A DNA stretch of 64,000 nt. It comes from an uncultured Prevotella sp. (GTDB lineage: Bacteria; Bacteroidota; Bacteroidia; Bacteroidales; Bacteroidaceae). Below are positions 7,236 through 24,161 of this stretch, in pieces (position 1 is the first letter of the stretch; each line of letters starts with the position of its first letter). Location: positions 1 to 64,000 of the forward strand of contig CALUGA010000006.1 of assembly GCA_944320105.1 (NCBI GenBank), given 5' to 3'. The position numbers and the translations under genes were made by a program. Below the pieces are notes generated by a model. That model saw nothing but the letters and a program-made list of their open reading frames with translations, had not been told where the DNA came from and did not search any database.

Positions 7236-8120
7236 ATGATGATAAGGCAATTTTTGGACTACTTGCGCTACGAGCGCGGTTACTCCCCGCTTACGGTGCA
7301 AAGCTACGGCGAAGACCTGAAGGACTTTCAGTCGTATGTCGAAAATTTGGATAGTCATCTCTCTTTGTTGTCGGCCGACTCCGACATTATCCGTGACTGG
7401 ATGGAGAGCATGATGGATAGAGGGAACACTGCCACTTCAATCTGTAGACGGTTGAGTGCGGTACGTTCCTTTTATCGTTTTGCCTTGTTGCGAGGTCTTG
7501 TCGAGGCAGACCCGGCCCACATGGTGAAAGGCCCGAAGAAAGGCCGCCCGCTGCCGCAGTTCCTCCGCGAGGAGGAGATGGGGCAACTGCTCGATGGCGA
7601 CGGCATGTGGGGCGACGGCTTCAAGGACGTAAGGGCGCGCACCATCATCGACGTGTTCTACGAGACCGGCATCCGCCTGTCGGAGCTTACCGGCCTCGAC
7701 GACACGGCCGTAGACCTGGGCTGTAGGCAGCTCAAGGTGACGGGCAAGCGCAACAAGCAGCGCGTGGTGCCATTCGGCCCTGGGCTTGAGCAAGTGCTGA
7801 GACATTATATATATGTGCGCGACGCCTCTGTAGTCCGCACGTCGGCAGCCTTGTTCGTAACGGAGAAAGGGGTGAGGATGAACGCCGACCAAGTGCGCTA
7901 CGAGGTGAAGAAGCACGTGTCGCGCGTGTCAACGCTCAAGAAACGCTCCCCGCACGTGCTGCGGCATACGTTCGCCACGGCCATGCTTAACCACGGCGCA
8001 GGCATCGAAAGCGTTAGGAAGCTGCTGGGCCACCGGAGCGTGGGTACGACCGAAATCTATACCCACACCACGTTCGAGCAGCTGAAGCGAGTTTATAACA
8101 AGGCCCTTGACCGGGCATAA
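7236..8120 (+). CDS. xerC: Tyrosine recombinase, XerC/XerD type
   Basis: A 294-residue site-specific recombinase, probably acting on chromosome dimers at dif. The N-terminal SAM-like core-binding domain (1-95) is followed by the catalytic domain. Catalytic residues can be placed: Arg147 (TGIRLSEL), Lys171, His240, Arg243 (HVLRHTFAT), His266 (LLGHRSVG) and Tyr275 (TEIYTHT). Two adjacent in-frame ATGs (7236, 7239) are possible starts. It is followed closely by hpf and lies in a housekeeping region, which argues for Xer rather than a phage integrase. XerC versus XerD cannot be decided here. Confidence 0.9.
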   Translation: MMIRQFLDYLRYERGYSPLTVQSYGEDLKDFQSYVENLDSHLSLLSADSDIIRDWMESMMDRGNTATSICRRLSAVRSFYRFALLRGLVEADPAHMVKGPKKGRPLPQFLREEEMGQLLDGDGMWGDGFKDVRARTIIDVFYETGIRLSELTGLDDTAVDLGCRQLKVTGKRNKQRVVPFGPGLEQVLRHYIYVRDASVVRTSAALFVTEKGVRMNADQVRYEVKKHVSRVSTLKKRSPHVLRHTFATAMLNHGAGIESVRKLLGHRSVGTTEIYTHTTFEQLKRVYNKALDRA

Positions 8121-8150
8121 TCTTTAACCTTTTAAAAATAGGAGGTAATT

Positions 8151-8450
8151 ATGGAAGTTAAGATTCAGTCAATTCATTTTGACGCTACCGAGAAACTGCA
8201 GGCGTTCATTGAGAAGAAAGTCGCCAAGTTGGAGAAGACATACGAAGACATACAGAAAGTAGAGGTGCAACTGAAAGTGGTGAAGCCGGCCACCGCCAAC
8301 AACAAGGAGGCGAGCCTTACGGTGACCGTTCCCGGAGGCACTCTTTTCGTAGAGAAGGTGTGCGACACTTTTGAGGAGTCTATAGACCTCGGAGTGGACT
8401 CAATGCGGGTTCAACTGCAGAAATACAAGGAAAAATCAAGGGATTATTAA
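8151..8450 (+). CDS. hpf: Ribosome hibernation promoting factor (HPF/RaiA)
   Basis: A 99-residue HPF/RaiA-family protein that binds the 30S decoding region in stationary phase and silences ribosomes. The pattern MEVKIQSIHFDATEKLQAFI followed by KKVAKLEKTYEDI is characteristic. It is the short form without the long C-terminal dimerisation domain. The gene is 30 bases after the xerC-like gene. It is preceded by GGAGG at 8141-8145, five bases from the ATG, which is unusual for Bacteroidetes. Its position before the tRNA/tuf/ribosomal block is consistent with a translation role. Confidence 0.93.
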   Translation: MEVKIQSIHFDATEKLQAFIEKKVAKLEKTYEDIQKVEVQLKVVKPATANNKEASLTVTVPGGTLFVEKVCDTFEESIDLGVDSMRVQLQKYKEKSRDY

Positions 8451-8467
8451 AAAAATCCCGAAAAAGT

Positions 8468-8498
8468 TTTGGCGGTTAAAAAATAATGCGTATCTTTG
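8468..8498 (+). promoter_or_regulatory. Promoter of the tRNA-tuf operon
   Basis: TTTG at 8468-8471, a 19-base spacer and TATCTTTG at 8491-8498 form a full Bacteroidetes promoter. The first tRNA begins 52 bases downstream. This likely drives the tRNA-Thr-Tyr-Gly-Thr-tuf transcript. Confidence 0.8.
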
Positions 8499-8550
8499 CA
8501 GCCGTTTTCAAGCAGGTTCTAAATCTTCAAGATTGCGACTGCAAAGAAAC

Positions 8551-8624
8551 GCCTCTTTAGCTCAGTTGGCCAGAGCACGTGATTTGTAATCTCGGGGTCG
8601 TTGGTTCGAATCCGACAAGAGGCT
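8551..8624 (+). tRNA. tRNA-Thr (TGT)
   Basis: Full cloverleaf: acceptor GCCTCTT/AAGAGGC, loop TTTGTAA with anticodon TGT, and T-loop GGTTCGAATCC. No encoded CCA. First member of the conserved tRNA cluster upstream of tuf. Confidence 0.95.
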
Positions 8625-8714
8625 CGGCCAAGACTGAAGAAGTTGGTGCTTGGACGGCCAAGGGCGAGAAGAGGAAGCTGGCAAGGGTGCTTGCACAAGC
8701 TGACAGACAAACAA

Positions 8715-8797
8715 GGGTGGTTACCAGAGTGGCCAAATGGGGCAGACTGTAAATCTGCTGTCTTTCGACTTCGGTGGTTCGAATCCATCACCACCCA
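8715..8797 (+). tRNA. tRNA-Tyr (GTA)
   Basis: Acceptor GGGTGGT/ACCACCC, anticodon loop ACTGTAAAT with GTA, and a long variable arm (class II), as expected for bacterial tRNA-Tyr. No encoded CCA. Confidence 0.95.
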
Positions 8798-8810
8798 CTC
8801 CATGGTTTTT

Positions 8811-8883
8811 GCGGAAATAGCTCAGTTGATAGAGCACTAGCCTTCCAAGCTGGGGGTCGCGGGTTTGAGCCCCGTTTTCCGCT
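8811..8883 (+). tRNA. tRNA-Gly (TCC)
   Basis: Acceptor GCGGAAA/TTTCCGC and anticodon loop CTTCCAA with TCC. The T-arm reads GGGTTTGAGCCC, a minor departure from the usual TTCGA. No encoded CCA. Confidence 0.94.
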
Positions 8884-8891
8884 CACAACTC

Positions 8892-8963
<72 letters not shown>

Positions 8964-9014
8964 CAACGACTAAATCAGAATTAATCATTAAAAGTAAAAT
9001 AAACAAGAAACGCT

Positions 9015-10211
9015 ATGGCTAAAGAGACATTCGTCCGTACCAAACCGCACGTAAACATTGGTACAATTGGTCACGTTGACCACGGTAAGACTACTCTGAC
9101 CGCTGCCATCACCAAGGTGCTTGCAGAGAAGATTGCCGGCAACGCAGACAAGGTTAAGTCATTCGATCAGATTGACAACGCCCCTGAGGAGAAGGAGCGT
9201 GGTATCACCATCAATACATCTCACGTTGAGTATGAGACCGAGACCCGTCACTATGCTCACGTTGACTGCCCGGGTCACGCCGACTATGTGAAGAACATGG
9301 TAACTGGTGCCGCTCAGATGGATGGTGCAATCATCGTGGTTGCCGCTACCGACGGTCCTATGCCCCAGACCCGTGAGCACGTGCTGCTCGCCCGTCAGGT
9401 GAACGTTCCCCGTCTGGTTGTGTTCCTGAACAAGTGCGACATGGTTGAGGACGAGGAGATGCTTGAGCTTGTTGAGATGGAGATGCGCGAGCTGCTCGAC
9501 CAGTACGAGTACGATGGCGACAACACTCCTATCATCCGCGGTTCTGCCCTTGGTGCCCTGAACGGTGTTGCTAAGTGGGAAGACAAGGTGCTTGAGCTTA
9601 TGAAGGCCGTAGACGAGTGGATTCCACTGCCTCCGCGTGATACCGACAAGCCTTTCTTGATGCCTGTTGAGGACGTGTTCTCAATCACTGGTCGTGGTAC
9701 TGTTGCAACAGGTCGTATCGAGACCGGTCGCGTTAAGGTTGGCGATGAGGTTGAGCTGCTCGGTCTTGGTGAGGACAAGAAGTCGGTTGTTACCGGCGTT
9801 GAGATGTTCCGCAAGATTCTTGACGAGGGTGAAGCTGGCGACAACGTAGGTCTGCTGCTCCGCGGTATCGACAAGAAGGAGATCAAGCGTGGTATGGTGC
9901 TCTGCCATCCGGGTCAGATCAAGCCTTACAAGAAGTTCAAGGCTCAGATCTATGTGCTGAAGAAGGAAGAGGGTGGCCGTCACACTCCGTTCGGAAACAA
10001 GTATCGTCCTCAGTTCTATCTCCGCACCATGGACTGCACGGGTGAGATTACTCTGCCCGAGGGCGTTGAGATGGTAATGCCTGGTGACAACGTAACCATC
10101 ACCGTTGACCTCATCTACGCTGTTGCCTTGAACGTAGGTCTGCGCTTCGCTATCCGCGAGGGTGGCCGCACGGTAGGTGCCGGACAGATCACCGAGATCA
10201 TCGAGGATTAA
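9015..10211 (+). CDS. tuf: Elongation factor Tu
   Basis: GTPase of 398 residues that delivers aminoacyl-tRNA to the ribosome. G1 is [10 protein letters not shown] (about residues 19-28), the switch I region contains [14 protein letters not shown]3 is DCPGHADY and G4 is NKCDMV. Domain 2 and 3 motifs such as [11 protein letters not shown] are present. Third-position use is biased toward T and C, as in highly expressed genes. It lies between tRNA-Thr and tRNA-Trp and is followed by a hairpin, so it can be processed out of a mixed tRNA/mRNA transcript. Confidence 0.98.
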   Translation: MAKETFVRTKPHVNIGTIGHVDHGKTTLTAAITKVLAEKIAGNADKVKSFDQIDNAPEEKERGITINTSHVEYETETRHYAHVDCPGHADYVKNMVTGAAQMDGAIIVVAATDGPMPQTREHVLLARQVNVPRLVVFLNKCDMVEDEEMLELVEMEMRELLDQYEYDGDNTPIIRGSALGALNGVAKWEDKVLELMKAVDEWIPLPPRDTDKPFLMPVEDVFSITGRGTVATGRIETGRVKVGDEVELLGLGEDKKSVVTGVEMFRKILDEGEAGDNVGLLLRGIDKKEIKRGMVLCHPGQIKPYKKFKAQIYVLKKEEGGRHTPFGNKYRPQFYLRTMDCTGEITLPEGVEMVMPGDNVTITVDLIYAVALNVGLRFAIREGGRTVGAGQITEIIED

Positions 10212-10242
10212 TCTGTAGAGATTTAGCTATAAGCTGACATAG

Positions 10243-10276
10243 GGTTCCCGCTGGGCAACTGACGGGAACCTATTTT
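10243..10276 (+). terminator. Hairpin after tuf, terminator or processing site
   Basis: GGTTCCCG pairs perfectly with CGGGAACC across a 12-base loop, followed by TATTTT. tRNA-Trp starts on the next base, so it may act as a partial terminator or as a processing signal. Confidence 0.65.
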
Positions 10277-10349
10277 ACGGGATTAGCTCAGTTGGTAGAG
10301 CACTGGTCTCCAAAACCAGGTGTCGGGAGTTCGAGCCTCTCATCCCGTG
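10277..10349 (+). tRNA. tRNA-Trp (CCA)
   Basis: Acceptor ACGGGAT/ATCCCGT with discriminator G. Anticodon stem-loop CTGGT-CTCCAAA-ACCAG gives anticodon CCA. Located directly before secE, the usual bacterial arrangement. Confidence 0.95.
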
Positions 10350-10367
10350 CTAAAAAGAAAAAACGTC

Positions 10368-10559
10368 ATGTTGAAGAGATTTGTAAACTATTGTAAAGCA
10401 TGCTACGACGAACTTGCGCATAAGACTACTTGGCCAAGCCGTTCAGAGCTTACACATAGCGCAGTGGTTGTTTTATCTGCTTCCCTAGTCATTGCGCTCA
10501 TGGTGTGGGTCATGGATGTGGTTTTCAAGTTTGTCATGAGTTCTATATATCCAAATTAA
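10368..10559 (+). CDS. secE: Preprotein translocase subunit SecE
   Basis: A 63-residue membrane protein that clamps SecY in the Sec translocon. It shows the conserved amphipathic part with ELAHKTTWPSRSEL and one hydrophobic segment (about residues 31-55, HSAVVVLSASLVIALMVWVM). The reading frame is open further upstream into tRNA-Trp, but the ATG at 10368 gives the normal SecE length. It lies between tRNA-Trp and nusG, the standard order. Confidence 0.95.
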   Translation: MLKRFVNYCKACYDELAHKTTWPSRSELTHSAVVVLSASLVIALMVWVMDVVFKFVMSSIYPN

Positions 10560-10583
10560 TCATTTTATCTGATTTTATCCATC

Positions 10584-11129
10584 ATGTCTGAGACTGGAAT
10601 GAAATGGTATGTCCTGCGTGCCGTCAGTGGGAAGGAGGCAAAGGTAAAGGAGTATCTTGAGGCAGCTATCAAGCACGACGCTACATTGTCGTCTCATGTT
10701 GGGCAGGTTTTGCTGCCCACGGAGAAGTATGCAATGTTGCGCAACGGCAAGCGTGTCATTAAGGAGAAACTCTTCCTCCCCGGCTATGTGCTCGTAGAGG
10801 CTAACCTTCAGGGCGAGGTGGCTCACACCTTGCGCTTCATGCCTAATGTCTTGGGCTTCCTTGGTGGTTTGGATAATCCGACTCCGTTGAGACAGGCTGA
10901 CGTGAACCGCATCCTTGGAAATGCCGAGGAGACTGCTATCGAGAATGTTGAGATGAACATTCCGTATAGTGTCGACGAGACAGTAAAAGTGACGGAAGGG
11001 CCGTTCAGTGGCTTCAGCGGCATCATCGAGGAGGTGAACGCCGAGAAGCGCAAACTGAAGGTCATGGTCAAGATCTTCGGGCGTAAAACCCCGCTGGAGC
11101 TTGGTTTTATGCAAGTCGAGAAAGAATAA
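10584..11129 (+). CDS. nusG: Transcription termination/antitermination factor NusG
   Basis: A 181-residue NusG. The N-terminal NGN domain has MKWYVLRAVSGKEAKVKEYL, and the C-terminal KOW domain has VKVTEGPFSGFSGIIEEVN. It binds RNA polymerase and modulates pausing and Rho action. A start at MSETGMKWY (10584) or at MKWY (10599) is possible. It follows secE by 24 bases. Confidence 0.96.
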   Translation: MSETGMKWYVLRAVSGKEAKVKEYLEAAIKHDATLSSHVGQVLLPTEKYAMLRNGKRVIKEKLFLPGYVLVEANLQGEVAHTLRFMPNVLGFLGGLDNPTPLRQADVNRILGNAEETAIENVEMNIPYSVDETVKVTEGPFSGFSGIIEEVNAEKRKLKVMVKIFGRKTPLELGFMQVEKE

Positions 11130-11222
11130 GGCGTATATTGTTACGGTACGCCGAGTTCTTTATATATGGCAGGGCGGGATGCTCCGTCGTGCTTACAATC
11201 AACCAATTAATCATCATTAGAA

Positions 11223-11663
11223 ATGGCTAAAGAAGTTGCTGGATTAATCAAATTGCAGATTAAAGGTGGCGCTGCGAATCCCTCACCTCCAGTGGGCCCG
11301 GCTCTCGGTTCCAAGGGAATTAACATCATGGGATTCTGCAAGGAGTTCAACGCCAGGACCCAGGATAAGGCAGGCAAGATTCTTCCTGTCGTTATCACCT
11401 ACTACACTGACAAGTCATTCAGTTTCATCATCAAGACTCCTCCAGCTGCCGTACAACTCAAGGAGGCTGCCAAGGTTAAGTCGGGCTCTGCCCAGCCTAA
11501 CCGCAAGAAGGTGGCCAGCGTGACGTGGGAGCAGGTTAGAGCCATAGCCGAGGACAAGATGAACGACTTGAACTGCTTTACGGTAGAGGCTGCCATGAAG
11601 CTCGTGGCCGGTACGGCCCGCAGCATGGGCATCTCCGTTGAGGGGGACTTCCCTGGTAAATAA
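11223..11663 (+). CDS. rplK: 50S ribosomal protein L11
   Basis: A 146-residue L11 that builds the GTPase-associated stalk base with 23S rRNA. The N-terminal segment contains [20 protein letters not shown] with the conserved proline-rich linker region, and the C-terminal RNA-binding domain has [11 protein letters not shown]. The 93-base gap after nusG contains a short GGCGTA/TACGCC hairpin (about 11129-11151) that may be part of an L1 autoregulatory leader, which is only a guess. Confidence 0.97.
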   Translation: MAKEVAGLIKLQIKGGAANPSPPVGPALGSKGINIMGFCKEFNARTQDKAGKILPVVITYYTDKSFSFIIKTPPAAVQLKEAAKVKSGSAQPNRKKVASVTWEQVRAIAEDKMNDLNCFTVEAAMKLVAGTARSMGISVEGDFPGK

Positions 11664-11684
11664 TTTATAACTTCAATTAGGACA

Positions 11685-12377
11685 ATGAGTAAACTGACAA
11701 AAAATCAAAAGTTGGTCGCCGACAAGGTTGAAGCAGGGAAGGTGTATTCTTTGAAAGAAGCTGCAGAGCTTGTAAAGGAAATAACCACCACTAAGTTTGA
11801 TGCGTCGTTCGACATCGACATCCGCTTGGGCGTGGATCCCCGCAAGGCCAACCAGATGGTTCGTGGCGTCGTGACGCTGCCGAACGGTACTGGTAAGACC
11901 GTGCGTGTGCTTTGCCTCTGCACTCCCGACGCTGAAGCTGCTGCCAAGGAAGCCGGAGCCGACTATGTTGGCCTCGATGAATATATCGAGAAGATAAAGG
12001 GCGGATGGACTGACGTTGACGTCATCATCACCATGCCGTCCTGCATGGGCAAGATCGGCCCTCTGGGCCGTGTGCTCGGTCCGCGCGGCTTGATGCCTAA
12101 CCCCAAGAGCGGCACTGTGACCATGGATGTGGCCAAGGCCGTTAAGGAGGTTAAGGCCGGTAAGATTGACTTCAAGGTCGACAAGGCCGGTATCGTTCAC
12201 GCTTCAATCGGCAAGGTGTCTTTCCCCGCCGACAAGCTCTACGAGAATGCCAAGGAGTTCGTGCAGACCATCATCAAGCTGAAGCCTTCTGCTGCAAAGG
12301 GTACGTATATCAAGAGTATCTTTGTATCGAGCACTATGAGTAAGGGTATCAAGGTTGATCCTAAATCAGTTGAATAA
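11685..12377 (+). CDS. rplA: 50S ribosomal protein L1
   Basis: A 230-residue L1, the mobile stalk protein that helps eject deacylated tRNA and in many bacteria represses its own operon. Conserved blocks include [20 protein letters not shown] and [20 protein letters not shown]. It follows rplK by 21 bases in the standard rplKAJL order. Confidence 0.97.
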   Translation: MSKLTKNQKLVADKVEAGKVYSLKEAAELVKEITTTKFDASFDIDIRLGVDPRKANQMVRGVVTLPNGTGKTVRVLCLCTPDAEAAAKEAGADYVGLDEYIEKIKGGWTDVDVIITMPSCMGKIGPLGRVLGPRGLMPNPKSGTVTMDVAKAVKEVKAGKIDFKVDKAGIVHASIGKVSFPADKLYENAKEFVQTIIKLKPSAAKGTYIKSIFVSSTMSKGIKVDPKSVE

Positions 12378-12397
12378 CTCGTAAAAAGTTTAGTGAA

Positions 12398-12916
12398 ATG
12401 AAAAAGGAAGCAAAAGATACTATTATCGTAGAACTTGGTGAGAAACTCAAGGCGTATCCTCACTTTTACCTCGTTGACACTGCAGGCCTGAACGCTGAGA
12501 AAACCAGCGAGCTGCGCCGTAAGTGCTTCAAGAGCGAGATAAAGATGGTTGTGGTGAAGAACACGCTTCTTCACAAGGCTTTCGAGGCTTCTGACGTTGA
12601 CTTTGAGCCGCTTTACGGCTGCCTTAAGGGCAACACTGCTGTACTGTTCACCAATACGGCGAACGTTCCGGCAAAGCTGCTCAAGGAATATACCAAGGAG
12701 GGTGTGCCTTCGCTCAAGGGTGCTTACGCAGAGGAAAGCTTCTTCGTAGGTGCTGACAAGCTTGAGGAGCTGGCATCTCTCAAGAGCAAGAACGAGCTTA
12801 TCGCCGAGGTTGTGGCTTTGCTGCAGTCTCCTGCAAAGAATGTCGTTTCGGCTCTGCAATCAGGCGCAAACACCATCCACGGTGTGCTGAAGACTTTAGG
12901 CGAGCGTCCTGAATAA
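12398..12916 (+). CDS. rplJ: 50S ribosomal protein L10
   Basis: A 172-residue L10 that anchors L7/L12 dimers on the ribosomal stalk. The N-terminal rRNA-binding part contains LRRKCFKSEIKMVVVKNTLL, and the C-terminal helix (LLQSPAKNVVSALQSGANTI) would bind the L7/L12 dimers. Only 20 bases separate it from rplA, so there is no room for the long L10 leader known from E. coli. Confidence 0.96.
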   Translation: MKKEAKDTIIVELGEKLKAYPHFYLVDTAGLNAEKTSELRRKCFKSEIKMVVVKNTLLHKAFEASDVDFEPLYGCLKGNTAVLFTNTANVPAKLLKEYTKEGVPSLKGAYAEESFFVGADKLEELASLKSKNELIAEVVALLQSPAKNVVSALQSGANTIHGVLKTLGERPE

Positions 12917-12966
12917 CAAACAAAGTCACCCAATTAACATTAAAAAACAATAAAATTTAGAATAAA

Positions 12967-13347
12967 ATGGCAGATATCAAAGCTATTGCTGAAGAGTTGG
13001 TAAATCTTACAGTAAAGGAAGTTAACGAGTTGGCAACTGTCCTGAAGGACGAGTATGGAATCGAGCCCGCCGCTGCAGCTGTTGCTGTTGCCGCTGGTCC
13101 TGCTGCAGGTGCTGCTGCTGAGGCAGCTGAGGAGAAGTCTTCTTTCGACGTAGTTCTGAAGGAAGTTGGTGCCGCTAAGCTGCAGGTTGTAAAGGCTGTT
13201 AAGGAGGCTTGCGGCCTTGGCCTGAAGGAGGCTAAGGATCTCGTAGACGGTGCTCCCTCTACTCTGAAGGAAGGTCTTTCCAAGGACGAGGCCGAGAACC
13301 TGAAGAAGACCATCGAGGCAGCTGGCGCTGTTATCGAGCTTAAGTAA
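12967..13347 (+). CDS. rplL: 50S ribosomal protein L7/L12
   Basis: A 126-residue stalk protein. The N-terminal dimerisation part ([19 protein letters not shown]) is joined by an Ala-rich hinge to the C-terminal domain with the conserved [19 protein letters not shown] that contacts translation factors. Codon use is strongly biased. A perfect hairpin follows. Confidence 0.97.
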   Translation: MADIKAIAEELVNLTVKEVNELATVLKDEYGIEPAAAAVAVAAGPAAGAAAEAAEEKSSFDVVLKEVGAAKLQVVKAVKEACGLGLKEAKDLVDGAPSTLKEGLSKDEAENLKKTIEAAGAVIELK

Positions 13348-13370
13348 TTTAGGTTACTACGATAATTTAT

Positions 13371-13408
13371 GGTTAAGAATCTCTAAGTAGGAGATTCTTA
13401 ACCTTTTG
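13371..13408 (+). terminator. Terminator/attenuator between rplL and rpoB
   Basis: GGTTAAGAATCTC (13371-13383) and GAGATTCTTAACC (13391-13403) form a perfect 13-bp stem with a 7-base loop, followed by TTTTG. It sits in the 126-base rplL-rpoB gap, where bacteria commonly attenuate transcription so that rpoB is expressed below the ribosomal genes. Confidence 0.75.
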
Positions 13409-13473
13409 TGTCTTATTCAAGACAAAACCTGACCAACAGGATGTGTCAGTCCATTCAAGTTTAATAATCATTT

Positions 13474-17286
<3,813 letters not shown>

Positions 17287-17326
17287 CAAAGTAACTCTTT
17301 GCATAACAACATACAAGTAAGTAAAT

Positions 17327-21697
<4,371 letters not shown>

Positions 21698-21728
21698 GTC
21701 TTGAAATAAGTGTTTTTTGAAAATAAGA

Positions 21729-21763
21729 AGCCGCGCGGACAGTGAGTGCCGCGCGGTTTTTTT
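21729..21763 (+). terminator. Intrinsic terminator of rpoC
   Basis: CCGCGCGG (21731-21738) pairs with CCGCGCGG (21749-21756), followed by seven T. The stem sequence is shared with the terminator after copy 2 of the rpoC end (24051-24088). Confidence 0.9.
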
Positions 21764-21914
21764 ATGGACTCGTTTGATTTTTTTGCGACTATTCCAGAAT
21801 GAGGAGTGAGGCGGGCTGCGTGACGAATGACGGTGGGAAAACAGGTCTAAAGGAACCCCGCAATGAAGCAAATATGAACTTTTTGGAAAAAGTCTGATGT
21901 CTGCTTTGGGTTAG

Positions 21915-23033
21915 TCAGCCAATTGTCTGTATTTGTTGTTGGCCTTCTGTCGGCTTGTCCATGTGGAAAGCGTTGATTAGCATGTCGAATAGTTTAGTGT
22001 TTAGATAGAAGTTGTCGCGCCCGAGTTTCATTTTGCTTAGCAGCCCTTTGTTGGCCAGTTGGTTCAGGTATGACGATGCCGTCGGGCGGGTGACGCTTAG
22101 TTCCTTGCACACGAAGTCAATCTTTGTGTAAGGATGGCGGAACAGGTTGTTCAGCAAGTCTTGCGAATATACTTTAGGAAGTTCATGGCGTATGATCTGT
22201 TTATATTCCATCATCATCTTTTTTATGTCCAGAATCAAGGCGACGGTCTCAAGCGATGTGTCTTCGAGTCCTTTCAGTAGGAACAGAATCCATTGTTCCC
22301 ACGCTCCGTTATCCCTTACGGCTTGTATTAAGCGATAGTATTCACCTTTATTCTTTATAATATAGCGGCTTAGATATAGCACAGGTAAGTCCAGCAACCC
22401 TTGTTGCACAAGGTATAGTATATTTACAATCCTTCCCGTCCTCCCGTTTCCGTCAGAGAAAGGGTGTATGCTTTCAAATTGGTGGTGTATGATGCACATT
22501 TTCACGAGCGGGTCTAAGTCACTCATAGCGTCATCGTTAATGAACCTTTCAAGGTTAGACATATAGGAGACGATTTCGTCGTGGCTTTGGGGTGGCTGGT
22601 AAACTGCTTCTCCTGTTCTGTCGTTTATTAATGCCGTTCCGGGGGTGCTCCTAAAGCCGGCGTCGTTGTGCTTAATCCGTTTGTAAATCTCGCAAAAGTC
22701 GTTGCAAGTCAGCAGTCCGTGCTTCTTCACCAACTCAAATCCGTAAAGCAATGCGCTTGAATAATTTTGGACTTCTTTTGCAGCGGGAGAAACAGTTGTG
22801 TGGAAAGATAGCTCAGCTTTGTAAAGCTCGTCGTGAGTCGTAATGATGCTTTCCACTGCTGAACTATCCTTCGCTTCTTGCAGCGAAAGGGTGTTGATTA
22901 ATATGGTTGTGTTTGGTATTGACAGCACGGCTCCTTTTAGCTCGGCAAGCCTGCGGTGAGACCGGGCGGCTTGTTTCAGTACGGCCTTTGTCTCAACTTC
23001 CACTTTAAGTGGTAATATCGGTATTCTATACAT
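21915..23033 (-). CDS. Fic family protein with C-terminal winged helix
   Basis: A 372-residue Fic-domain protein; such enzymes usually transfer AMP from ATP to a target protein hydroxyl. The Fic motif HPFSDGNGRTGR is complete at residues 190-201 with catalytic His190. An inhibitory-helix motif of the (S/T)xxxE(G/N) type is seen at 57-62 as SSAVES, with Ser instead of Gly/Asn at the last position, which points to class II. Residues 300-345 (YTKIDFVCKELSVTRPTASS) look like a winged helix that could bind DNA. It lies in the inserted segment after rpoC, opposite to rpoC, with no antitoxin gene next to it. A double palindrome lies 30 bases upstream. Confidence 0.92.
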   Translation of the reverse strand: MYRIPILPLKVEVETKAVLKQAARSHRRLAELKGAVLSIPNTTILINTLSLQEAKDSSAVESIITTHDELYKAELSFHTTVSPAAKEVQNYSSALLYGFELVKKHGLLTCNDFCEIYKRIKHNDAGFRSTPGTALINDRTGEAVYQPPQSHDEIVSYMSNLERFINDDAMSDLDPLVKMCIIHHQFESIHPFSDGNGRTGRIVNILYLVQQGLLDLPVLYLSRYIIKNKGEYYRLIQAVRDNGAWEQWILFLLKGLEDTSLETVALILDIKKMMMEYKQIIRHELPKVYSQDLLNNLFRHPYTKIDFVCKELSVTRPTASSYLNQLANKGLLSKMKLGRDNFYLNTKLFDMLINAFHMDKPTEGQQQIQTIG

Positions 23034-23062
23034 AGAAAGAATTTTTATATGTCAATGCAAAT

Positions 23063-23133
23063 ATATAAAGAAAATCGCGTTTTCTTTACATGACCGAGGA
23101 CTAAATGTAAAGAAAACGCGATTTTCTTTATAT
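23063..23133. promoter_or_regulatory. Two palindromes in a 29-bp perfect inverted repeat upstream of fic
   Basis: Arms 23063-23091 and 23105-23133 are exact reverse complements with a 13-base spacer. Each arm itself is a near-perfect palindrome with AAAGAAAA, CGCG and TTTTCTTT. So two copies of one operator-like site lie 30-100 bases before the fic ATG. The AT-rich ends and CGCG centre look like a binding site for a dimeric regulator, possibly the Fic protein's own winged helix. A cruciform or terminator role is also possible. Confidence 0.75.
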
Positions 23134-24025
<892 letters not shown>

Positions 24026-24050
24026 CCCTCTGAAACAAATGTTTTGAATA

Positions 24051-24088
24051 AAAAAGCCGCGCGATCCGATTGGGCCGCGCGGCTTTTT
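24051..24088. terminator. Terminator after the second rpoC end
   Basis: AAAAAGCCGCGCG pairs perfectly with CGCGCGGCTTTTT. It works in both directions and may also stop the minus-strand C25 operon transcript. It is a relative of the rpoC terminator at 21729-21763. Confidence 0.9.
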
Positions 24089-24161
24089 GTTTAGAACCAT
24101 GACCTTGCACTTTTGCTGAAGCCGTAAGCTTTTGGGGCAATGGCCTTTTTGTGTAGCTTAT

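Noticed and set aside
7236..8120. Considered a phage or ICE integrase linked to the insertions
   Set aside because: It lies in a housekeeping context next to hpf, far from both insert sites, and has the size and motifs of XerC/XerD.
11130..11222. L1-binding autoregulatory leader before rplK
   Set aside because: Only a short GGCGTA/TACGCC stem is visible; not enough to claim an L1 target site.
21915..23133. Toxin-antitoxin pair involving Fic
   Set aside because: No small antitoxin gene is found next to fic; the inhibitory-type motif lies within the Fic protein itself.
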